From positions 1,030,324-1,047,573 of the forward strand of contig NW_019091428.1 of assembly GCF_001949145.1 (NCBI RefSeq): 17,250 nt of DNA, written 5' to 3'. Each line of letters begins with the position of its first letter. Position 1 is the first letter of the stretch. The notes under the pieces are model-generated. The model was not told the origin of the DNA. It made no database searches and worked only from the letters and a program-made list of their open reading frames with translations. Shown here piece by piece: positions 9,527 through 17,117 of the stretch. A program made the translations under genes and the position numbers. This stretch comes from Acanthaster planci. Its lineage: Eukaryota; Echinodermata; Asteroidea; Valvatida; Acanthasteridae.

Positions 9527-10420
9527 ATGACAGATGAACTTCAACGAGTGTTTCTATGGGGCGTTTCTCGCAGCATGTCAACGGCGGTGCTGAAGTGTCT
9601 GAGCTACGTCGATGGGATTCAAATTGTGAACCAACCCTACGCCACTGCCTTCTACCATGGATCCCATGCGACGCGACCAGAGCCTGATCCAAATGACAAA
9701 CTTTTGAACAAAGTTCTTGCACTACGTGAGAAAATAGCTGAAAAGGGCGAAAAGGCAGAAGGGGAAGGAATTGCTCCGTCTTTCTTGTCACTTCAGGGGA
9801 TCCGAGATGAGATCTTACAAGCCCATTATCCTGACAAGAAAGTCCTACTTTGTCGAGATCAGGCACACTACCTCAACGGCCAGTATGACTTGCTGCCTTG
9901 CGGATTCAAGTACAGCTTCCTCATTCGCCACCCTTACAAGGTGTTTCGCTCTTGGAAGAAGCACCTCACTGCTGTAGTGGGCGATTCTCCCGACATGCGT
10001 GCCTTGCCTTCACTGATCTTTCCTCCAGGAAGGGGCTTCAAAGAGCTCTTCGAGTTGGTGCAATACGTCAAGGAGAACATCGACCCTCATCCGGCCATCC
10101 TGGACGCCGACGATCTTCTGGAGGATCCGGCAGGGCTCTTGTCCACTTACTGCGCTAGGATGGGAATCCCGTACGCCAGCAAGCTCCTGTTTTGGGACCC
10201 TGGTGATGAAATCACCAACACGTGGATCATGAGTAAGTCTGTGTCAGTGTCGAACGGTTCTTTTGGCTTCTACAAGCATGCTTTTGAGAGCGAAAAATTC
10301 GACAAACCAACACCTGTCCCAGATCCAGCCAGTCTCCCGGCAGATGTGCGGGCCTGCGCTGAGATGAGCATGATGTATTACGAGAATTTGCACCGTGAGA
10401 GAATCGTAGCATCCGTATAG
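9527..10420 (+). CDS. Sulfotransferase-like P-loop protein, tandem copy 2 (intact, 297 aa)
   Basis: This single-exon frame starts MTDELQRVFLWG at 9527. In-frame codons upstream of that ATG cross a splice acceptor and are taken as leader. It aligns without gaps to copy 1, with about 78 differences in 297 residues by eye (near 74% identity). Kept: SRSMSTA (5' loop), FLIRHPYKVFRS with Arg134/Ser142 (3' loop), CRDQAHYLNG (109-118) and DADDLLEDPAG (193-203). Most change falls at 60-100 (the segment between the NQPYA region and the CRDQAH motif) and at 222-260, probably the substrate-facing or surface parts. Its upstream region differs from those of copies 1 and 4, so it may be expressed differently. 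Same inferred activity; substrate unknown. Confidence 0.85.
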   Translation: MTDELQRVFLWGVSRSMSTAVLKCLSYVDGIQIVNQPYATAFYHGSHATRPEPDPNDKLLNKVLALREKIAEKGEKAEGEGIAPSFLSLQGIRDEILQAHYPDKKVLLCRDQAHYLNGQYDLLPCGFKYSFLIRHPYKVFRSWKKHLTAVVGDSPDMRALPSLIFPPGRGFKELFELVQYVKENIDPHPAILDADDLLEDPAGLLSTYCARMGIPYASKLLFWDPGDEITNTWIMSKSVSVSNGSFGFYKHAFESEKFDKPTPVPDPASLPADVRACAEMSMMYYENLHRERIVASV

Positions 10421-11207
10421 AGCGAAGTTTGACCGGTGAAGGAATGCCGGTGGAGTGACAGTCCGGAAAAAAGAAATTTGCAAAGCCGTGTAACCCTCGA
10501 CTTTGCCTGTGTTTCTGATTTTGTATATATAAAAAAGTAAGATTTGGTAATTAGAAACATAGACAACGACTTGTAGCAAGTCCGCTAATCTTCACAAAAG
10601 AATATAATTACTTTTCATGCTTTAAGAAACAGCAACGCCGGTCTATTATGCGTACAATGCAGATCGGCCAGACAAATACAGGTCGCTGAAGTTTTAGGAC
10701 AGTTGACTTAGAAGAACAATGTAATCGGATTTTCATGTTACCATGACAGTCCAACTCCGCTGTAATACTTAAAGAGAGAGATGACAGCCTTTTGCATTTT
10801 ACTCTAATGACGATTTCCACGCCTTTTAACCAAGGCAGAAGTGGAGTATTCTTCACAGCTTTGTGTATTATGTATCACACTCTTTTTTGTACTTGAAGTA
10901 AGTTTCAATTAATACTTGGTTTTCAAATTACCAGTTCTTGAAAGCATTGTTGGTGGGAGATTTTGAAGGATTGACCTTTGTCATGTTCTTATGCTCTTTT
11001 GACAAGGAGTGCCTCGTGTGGCATTAACATAGCGCCCTCGTACACACGTTTATGAAAGCATTTCCTTATAACTGAAAAAACTAACACTTTCTTTTCCTTT
11101 CCAAAGGAAAAAGTATTTACATATTGTTTACATTGTTATAAAATAAAGTATAAGCTTGCAAACAAGTTGAACGGAATATTCACTACATTTTTGATTTAAT
11201 TTTCTCA
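10421..11207. other. 3' UTR of copy 2 and flank of copy 3
   Basis: The start of the 3' UTR shows only weak likeness to those of copies 1 and 4. AATAAA at 11142-11147 is a possible poly(A) signal 720 bp after the stop. Bases 10590-10642 resemble 6176-6232, and 11158-11207 resembles 15753-15809 (GCAAACAAGTTGAAC followed by a pyrimidine tract and CAG), so the flank of the copy 3 duplication unit begins inside this stretch. No other gene is recognised. Confidence 0.45.
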
Positions 11208-11307
11208 GAAGGGGGGTCACCCAATCCGAAATTAATGAACTCAGCAGTTCAAGGTAGTGCATGCTGCCCAGGGTAACGGCAGCCTCCAACGTGCGCATGC
11301 ATTTGCA
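11208..11307. repeat. Conserved ~100-bp block, copy 2 of 3
   Basis: The block aligns with 6425-6533 and 15811-15926. It directly follows TTTTCTCAG, an acceptor-like end that the 15811 copy also has (TTTTTCCAG). The minus strand is open here for 63 codons (11128-11319) and reads EAAVTLGSMHYLELLSSLIS at the shared part. It holds GTGCGCATGCAT, close to an NRF1-type motif. Confidence 0.65.
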
Positions 11308-12239
11308 GTGCGGGTGCAACTCAGTTTTCTAGCTCCGTTCTTTGTTCTTTCACTTCTTCTTTCCTACTTTTTACAAGATTATTTGTCAGCTTAAACGTCA
11401 CTGTGATACACTCCTCGTGCTTTTCTGTCAATTTGTTGCTTTTTGGAACCTTGGAAACCTCATTTGGCCCCCCTTGCAGTTCCTGTGTGTCGGCTGGTTC
11501 AAATCCAACATGGCGACCTCACCACGCACGCGCAGTCACCGACCAGCTGACTGTAATCTTTAGTTTCGTTATGTTTTTATGGCATCGAGGCTGTGATGTT
11601 TGTACATCCCGGCAGACCTTGGACTTTTATATGTGTACCTCCCCGCCTTTTGTTACACAACCACTTCATCCCTCACATCTGGCCTTTCCTTGCGTAGCAT
11701 CGTTTTCAGCATAGTTAGCTGTTGGTGTTGGTCGCTACCCACTTCATAATGCATGGCAAGATTATTTTGATCAGTTTCTAGGCCTAATAATCTCAACCAT
11801 GGCACTGCCATTCCCCATGACCCTCAACTTGGTTGTACTGATTTTATCATTTGTGCTTATTATCAAGAACAACCCAACAGTAGTATTAATGATCACACAA
11901 CCTTCTTCAGACTGAACCAATCGGAACTTGAATGAATCGCGAAGGCCTACCATATACAGGGATGAGGAATATGTAGAGGAAAGTCCACCCAGCATCATAG
12001 TGTTCTGGTAGAGCAAGATGGGCTTAAACTTTGTGGACACTACTGTAACCACCTCAACCTTAAACCAACAACCATCTAAACCTGGATCAATGATGGTCTT
12101 TAGCTCCATAAAATAACTATCAATGAAATCAAAGTTCAACTCACAGACAAACTCACCGCTGACAGGCTGGGGTTATAGAGGGTAACCCAGGGCAACGACC
12201 TGTTCAGTATCCCTGCCCTGTTTGCCAAAAATCAGCAAG
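11308..12239. other. Unassigned insertion-like stretch between the shared block and the LINE fragment
   Basis: In copies 1 and 4 only about 300-330 bp separate the shared block from the ATG; here about 1.48 kb separates it from the copy 3 remnant, so most of this stretch plus the LINE piece is extra. It includes AACATGGCGACC (about 11508), which resembles a YY1 site, and a 122-codon minus-strand frame at 11771-12139 with no family I recognise. No gene is called. Confidence 0.4.
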
Positions 12240-12785
12240 ATGGGGCCAACATTGTCGAAAGTCTACCACGCTTATCCTAACAGTAGTATTTCATGGATGT
12301 GTTGTCATTGTGACATGCCCAACATTAGCCGATCGTTTTTCCATATTCTTTCAAGCACATCATTTTCAAACTCGCTTAGCAATCTTGATGATTCTTTTTC
12401 TAATTCAATTGATTAAAGTGTTGCTCCTTCTTCACCAATCAATACATGTACGTCATCCCGGATTCCACACTCATCGAAGCTTAAAAACCCCGCATACTGG
12501 TATTCACAAGAGACCCTACAAACTAACTAAGGGTATTACTTGTTAACTTCGACGGATTATGCAACAAACCTCCCCAATTTTAGACTCTGATTAACTCCCA
12601 CAAACCTGATTACCAACATGGGAACAGAGTCATACCTTAATCGTTCTATCTTCACCGCTGACATTTCTCTCCCCTCCCCCAGGCTTTATAATATACCGAG
12701 AAGATGCAGCCCAGGGAAGAAAATGCGTTTTTTTGTTATGATCAAAGATAATATTATAGCAACTGAATGTAAAATTGTTGTGCAC
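12240..12785 (+). mobile_element. Decayed non-LTR retrotransposon (LINE) fragment: zinc-finger linker and start of endonuclease
   Basis: One + frame carries SNSSISW-type sequence ending WMCCHCDMPNISRSFF (about 12292-12339), then a Ser/Asn/Asp-rich linker, then GTESYLN (12618-12638) and MIKDNIIATE (about 12738-12767). This order (Cys-rich WxCCxC, low-complexity linker, GTE(S/T)WLN opening of an apurinic-type endonuclease) is typical of CR1/L2-like LINEs in invertebrates. In-frame stops at 12414, 12528 and 12588 show that it is dead; the frame itself is kept. The rest of the endonuclease and the reverse transcriptase are missing, so the copy is 3'-truncated, unlike the usual 5' truncation. It abuts the sulfotransferase-like remnant. 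Clade assignment is tentative. Confidence 0.65.
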
Positions 12786-12789
12786 CCGC

Positions 12790-13306
12790 ATGGGCATGGT
12801 TGTCGACGGTCGTGTTAAAATGTCTGAGCTACGTCGACGGGATTCAAATTGTGAATAGCCCCACTCTTCCGCCTTCTACCATGGGCCTGACGCAGTAAGT
12901 CCAAAGCCTGATCCCAATGACAAACTGTTAAGCAAAGTATTGGAGTCAATGAGAGACTCGCCAAAGAGGGAGAAAAGGCAGAAGGGGGGGGGCTGGTCTG
13001 TCTTTCATGTCACTTCAGAGGATCCGGGACGATCTCTTACAAGCCCATTATCCCAACAAGAAAGTCTTACCTTATCGAGATCAGGCTCCGCATGACAACG
13101 GCCGATATGACATACTGCCTCGCGGATTCAAACACAGCTTCCTCATTCGCCATCCTTACATGATGTTTCGCTCCTGGAAAAAGCACCTTGCCATTTTCTT
13201 CGGCGATTTTCTCGACATGCGCGAATTGCTTTCAATGGCCTTTGGTCGGGGAAAGGGCTTCAGAGAGTTGTTTGGTGGGTTTGATGCATCTATGTCGGCA
13301 AAGTGA
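12790..13306 (+). pseudogene. Sulfotransferase-like pseudogene, tandem copy 3
   Basis: The DNA aligns with copies 1, 2 and 4 from the SMSTA loop codons onward (TGTCTGAGCTACGTCGACGG is identical to copy 4), but the first ~15 codons and the ATG are gone. A single-base deletion lies near 12856 (in the NQPY codons) and further indels lie near 12950-13000. From about 13007 the frame is open again: SLQRIRDDLLQAHYPNKK, then a damaged CRDQAH motif (PYRDQAPHDNG), FLIRHPYMMFRSWKKH, and similarity ends after GFRELF near 13275-13306. About 115 C-terminal residues are absent. Words match copy 2 slightly better in the middle (QAHYP, RSWKKHL). It cannot make the full protein. Confidence 0.85.
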
Positions 13307-13483
13307 CAGATTAAAGATTTTGATCGCAAAGGTTGTTAGTCTCTCAAAGCCGGTAACACGTTTATTCTAAGATTCCCGAGACACTGACCACCAATCGATG
13401 ACATTTCTAAGCTGATTAAACTTTGCCTTAGGCTCAGTTAGGACAAGTAATGACACGTTCTATAGTGTAAAGTTAATGGCCTG

Positions 13484-13522
13484 GCACTGAATAGACTCCA
13501 AAGTACAGAGTCTATCCAGTGC
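13484..13522 (-). repeat. Hairpin 1: 15-bp stem, 9-nt loop
   Basis: GCACTGAATAGACTC (13484-13498) pairs with GAGTCTATCCAGTGC (13508-13522). The one mismatch is A:C on the + strand, which becomes a U:G wobble in minus-strand RNA, hence the strand given. A 12-bp perfect palindrome (TAGTCTAGACTA, 13530-13541) follows. Confidence 0.7.
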
Positions 13523-13562
13523 GGAGCCATAGTCTAGACTAGGGCTGGGCCTAATTTGAGAA

Positions 13563-13627
13563 AATCACCTTGTTTAACATTTGGACCTAGATCGTCCAAC
13601 CAGGTCCAAATGTTAAACAAGGCGATT
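13563..13627 (-). repeat. Hairpin 2: 26-bp stem, 13-nt loop
   Basis: The arms 13563-13588 and 13602-13627 are reverse complements at 25 of 26 positions. As in hairpin 1, the single mismatch is A:C on the + strand and U:G in minus-strand RNA. The size (65 nt in all) is in the range of a microRNA-type stem or a small foldback element. No flanking duplication is seen, and pairing does not extend beyond the arms. Confidence 0.75.
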
Positions 13628-13794
13628 CGTAGAGACCAAGTTACTCGGACTAGGCTAGGCCAAACTTAAAAGCGTAGGCCTCATGGGTGAAAATAAGAAA
13701 AGCATAGAACACCCTCAACAGGAACACTGTAAACTGTAAGCCACTAAAAGGTAAACCGCTCTCAACGCATACATCAGACTCCACTGACGTAAGA

Positions 13795-15220
13795 TTGATC
13801 ACTCATTGGAACTTTGTGGTCGATTTAGGCGAAGTGTGCTCACATGTTGGGGCTCTACTGTTTGCTGTGGAAGCTGGAGTGCGATTCCTCAAAACCAAGA
13901 CCTGTACATCTGCTTCCTATGTGTGGATTATACCAACACTTGTCTCTGGCACACCTTATCAGGAACTGAGACACACTGACTTCAAGTTAAGTTAAATGAA
14001 GAAGAAAAGGAAAAGCATAGATAGACGGACTTGCTGCGTCTACATTCAACCAAAAAGACACTGAATGCCAACCAACAGAAGCTTCAAGAACCACTTATCA
14101 CCAGCACAGATCGAGAATTTCTCTGAAAGTTTACACTCACCAGACACATATTCTGCAATCATGTCACTTATTTCACCCTACAGCAAGGACTACCGTCCAA
14201 AGATGGAAACCCTCGACCTGCCTCAGCCACTGGCTCAACTTTACCGTAAAGAACTCTCCTCACTAAGCTAACAAGATTTACTGATTAAATTTAAAGAGAT
14301 TTTTGAGACGATCAATGTATGTGTGGAACAGTCTAAAGGGGTAGAGAGGTCTACTCGAGGCCAAACCAACACTCCATTCTGGTTTCAGATGACAGCTGGC
14401 AGAATAACGGCCAGCATGTTCCACTAGGCTTGTCGTTCTGACCAAGCTTTACCCTCTATACGTTTCATCAAGGATATGTGCATTGGATCCAATTTCTCAT
14501 CAAAGGCTACTGCGTGGGGTTGTACACATGAGAAAAAAAGCACTGGACCAGTATAAACAGGTAATTTGGGGCAAAGGACGCACGTGCATTTTGTGTCCTG
14601 TATGAGCTTCACATTTCAGAATTAATACATGTACAAGTACACAATAGATTTTTTGACTGCCACATAGTAAAGATGTGGCAAATTGAATTTTATTTTTATT
14701 TATACACTATTTCCACCTTGTCCATTTGTGAGTGCAGTTGGGTGGGCGTGTATGTGCCATTATGATGAAAACCATCAAGGTAGTGCAATATCGGCAAAAC
14801 TATGTGCTCCCATCTATATACTACAATTTCTTGTGAACTCGTAGAACTGTTTTTAAAAAGACAGTTTTTATTACCTTGATTTGTTTGGATGAAAACTGTT
14901 TGTTTTGTTCTTGAAGGAAATGACTGAACTTCATAGTGACTTCAACTTCAAGGACTACTCGGGCCTGCTAATTAATCCAGACTACCCGTACCTCGGGGTG
15001 AGTCTAGATGCCATCTCATCCTGTTTTTGTCACGACACAAAGTGCCCCTTTTATGTTAGAAGCTACAACCTATCTGAAGCAGTAGACAGTGGAATTAAAG
15101 TGTGCCTGGCCAAAAGCTGTGATGCTTCTCTCAAACTGAATCTGAGTAGTCCGTACTGGTACCAAGTGCAGTTGCAGCTACTGGTTTGTGCCGGTAGCGA
15201 GCAAATATGTGTGCGTGCAT
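13795..15220 (+). pseudogene. Decayed YqaJ-type nuclease gene with SWIM-like N-terminal part (intron-containing)
   Basis: Pieces in order resemble the invertebrate SWIM-finger/YqaJ (lambda-exonuclease-like) family: LGEVCSHVGALLFAVEAGV (about 13825-13881), a CTSASYVWIIP segment, a linker, DLPQPLAQLYRKE (about 14216), FWFQMTAGRITASMF (about 14380), [12 protein letters not shown] (about 14500), then LLINPDYPYLGVSLDA (about 14965-15012), KCPFY and YWYQVQLQLLV. Stops at 13993, 14062, 14269 and 14425 share one frame, and a run of seven A near 14533 shifts the frame. A GTAATT donor at 14561 and a TTGAAG acceptor ending at 14916 mark an intron placed correctly for the family. The family's D...ExK metal-binding set is altered (LDA in place of PDG; DTK in place of ExK). 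The frame ends where the palindromic element at 15222 begins. Such genes are scattered in many copies and are transposon-related. Confidence 0.7.
14561..14916 (+). other. Intron remnant within the YqaJ-type pseudogene
   Basis: The donor follows a segment reading KALDQYKQ in the shifted frame, and the acceptor precedes EMTELHSDF. Together they match the family's continuous helix across this point. AT-rich, with no other content recognised. Confidence 0.5.
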
Positions 15221-15221
15221 C

Positions 15222-15398
15222 AATACGGGCGAGTCACAATAGTGCGCCACCAAAGAGTTTGCAACGTGTTAGCCAATCATCACGCGCGAAATTTGTCGAC
15301 CCTTTCCAAACGCGCATTGGGTCGACAAATTTTGCGCATTGTGATTGGCCAACGCGTTGCAAACTCTTGGTGGAGCACTATTGTGAAACGGCCGTATT
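15222..15398. repeat. Palindromic foldback/MITE-like element, copy B
   Basis: The left arm (15222-15302) and right arm (15319-15398) pair along their whole length with about nine mismatches and one indel. The centre is CCTTTCCAAACGCGCATTGG. Same family as 507-680, inverted relative to it. The left arm begins right after the last recognisable codons of the YqaJ-type pseudogene, so this insertion (or a deletion with it) ended that frame. No clear target-site duplication. Confidence 0.85.
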
Positions 15399-15810
15399 GT
15401 CCCTTTGTTTACCGCAGCCTTAGCGAATATCTCGCTATCCCTTTTTCTCGTCTAAGTCTTGAAATCTCACGCGGTTGTTTCCCTTCGTGAATAACTGTGC
15501 GTGCTGACAAATCTGACCTTTTCTGTCTCTCTCAGACTGTTTCGCTCAACCGTAAAAATCTGCCTATGTTGTTTGCATGACCCAGTCGGGCCACTCACTA
15601 AGCAAACGCTTTATAATGCATGTGTCATGGGCCGGGGGTCAACGTGGGTCACGTGCCGGCGCAAAGCCTCTTTTGAAAAATTACCACCACCTTCTCACTT
15701 TCAAGGGAAACAAGTTTTTAAATCTAATTTTGCAAAATACAGGAATATACACGCAAACAAGTTGAACCTGATATCCACTGAATGCCTAATTTGTTTTTAT
15801 TTTTTCCAGT
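15399..15810. other. Non-coding stretch between palindromic element B and the copy 4 flank
   Basis: No gene is recognised. Bases 15753-15809 match 11158-11207 and end in a pyrimidine tract plus CAG directly before the shared block. No continuation of the YqaJ-type frame is seen after the palindromic element. Confidence 0.45.
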
Positions 15811-15926
15811 TAAAGGTCCCCCACTCTGGAATCAATGAAGTCAGCAGTTTCCGACAGTGCATGGTGCCCAGGGTCATGGCAGCTGCCTTTTCTGATCAAC
15901 TTTGCCACTTGCGTATGCATCATTGG
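15811..15926. repeat. Conserved ~100-bp block, copy 3 of 3
   Basis: The block aligns with 6425-6533 and 11208-11307. The minus strand reads SEKAAAMTLGTMHCRKLL, then TSLIPEWG, parallel to the readings of the other two copies. It lies about 410 bp before the ATG of copy 4, the same spacing as for copy 1. Confidence 0.7.
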
Positions 15927-15949
15927 ACATGTACTTACTAGATTGAATA

Positions 15950-16223
15950 GTGTGACTGGATTGGATATTAATGTATATTGTAGAGTACATGTACTTGTAA
16001 AGTACAGCCTCATCAAAACTGCTGAGTGCCTCGTGTCCCATTCTGGGACATTTCTAATGGAAAAACTCTTTGTGTGAAAGGTTGGTTCCTTGCTCAGCCG
16101 TCACAATTTTATGTAGAACTAGGGATATTGGTTATATCTCTTACAACGTTAATATTAGACACAACCACCTTATTGTTTTGGGTGCTCTCGTGAAGGTATT
16201 CTCCGCCACCTCAGGACAACAAG
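15950..16223 (+). promoter_or_regulatory. 5' flank / leader of sulfotransferase-like copy 4
   Basis: Shares ordered words with 6560-6862 before copy 1. The acceptor used before copy 1 (TTTCAG) has become GTGAAG (to 16196) here; CCACCTCAG ending at 16214, ten bases before the ATG's G, is an alternative acceptor. The first exon is not located. Confidence 0.45.
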
Positions 16224-17117
16224 ATGGCCGATGATATCCAACGAGTGTTTCTTTGGGGCATCTCTCGAAGCATGTCGACGGCCCTGCTGAAGTGTCTGAG
16301 CTACGTCGACGGGGTTCAAATTGTGAATCAGCCCTACGCATCTGCCTTCTGTGGTGGGCCCCAAGCCGTACGGCCAGAGCCCAATCCAGATGACAAACTT
16401 CTAACTAAAATTGTTGCAGAATGGGACAAAATCAAACAAGAGAGCGAAACAGCAGAGGTGGAGGGGATAATGCCGTCTGTCATGACAATGGAGTGGATCA
16501 GGGACAATCTCTTACAAGCCTCTTATCCCGACAAGAAGGTTCTGCTTTGCCGAGATCAAGCTCATTACCTGAAGGGCCGATACGACATGCTGCCTCAAGG
16601 CTTCAAGTATAGCTTTCTTATTCGGCATCCCTACAAAGTATTCCGTTCTTGGAAGAAGCTTCTCACCGATATTTGGGGTGATTTTCCCGATATGCGCTCC
16701 TTGCCGTCGCTGGCGTTTCCTCCGGGAGTTGGCTTTAAAGAGCTCTTCGAATTGGTACAGTACGTCAAGGAGAACTTTGACCCTCATCCCACCATCCTTG
16801 ACGCCGACGATCTGCTGCAAGATCCGGCGGGGATCCTGTCCACTTACTGCGCCAAGATGGGCATACCGTACTCCAGCAAGCTGTTATCTTGGAAGTCAGG
16901 TCATGAAATCACCAGCACATGGCTTATGAGTAAAGTCGTCTCGGTGGCCAACAAAGGCCAAGGCTTTTACAAGCGTGCCTTCGAGAGCGATCGGTTCGAG
17001 AAGCCTACCCCTGTACCGGACCTAGCTAGTCTCCCGGCAGATGCGCGGGCCTGCGCTGAAATGAGCATGGAGTACTACGAAAGTCTGCATCACGAGAGAA
17101 TCATAGCATCGGTGTAG
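16224..17117 (+). CDS. Sulfotransferase-like P-loop protein, tandem copy 4 (intact, 297 aa)
   Basis: This single-exon frame starts MADDIQRVFLWG. It aligns without gaps to copy 1, with about 42 differences in 297 residues (near 86% identity) and strong DNA identity that continues into both flanks, so these two are the most recent pair although they are the outermost copies. The PAPS-type loops are intact: GISRSMSTALLKC (12-24) and FLIRHPYKVFRSWKK (131-145, Arg134/Ser142), with DADDLLQDPAGIL at 193-205. Many changes against copy 1 are conservative (I/L/V, K/R), which suggests that it is still under constraint. Differences at 43-47 (CGGPQ against YDGPE) and 65-72 are the best candidates for altered substrate contacts, by inference only. 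Probably cytosolic; substrate unknown. Confidence 0.85.
   Translation: MADDIQRVFLWGISRSMSTALLKCLSYVDGVQIVNQPYASAFCGGPQAVRPEPNPDDKLLTKIVAEWDKIKQESETAEVEGIMPSVMTMEWIRDNLLQASYPDKKVLLCRDQAHYLKGRYDMLPQGFKYSFLIRHPYKVFRSWKKLLTDIWGDFPDMRSLPSLAFPPGVGFKELFELVQYVKENFDPHPTILDADDLLQDPAGILSTYCAKMGIPYSSKLLSWKSGHEITSTWLMSKVVSVANKGQGFYKRAFESDRFEKPTPVPDLASLPADARACAEMSMEYYESLHHERIIASV

Noticed and set aside
11488-11515. B-box-like word GGTTCAAATCC suggesting a tRNA or tRNA-derived SINE
   Set aside because: No A box at the right distance upstream, no acceptor-stem pairing, and the T-stem has a mismatch.
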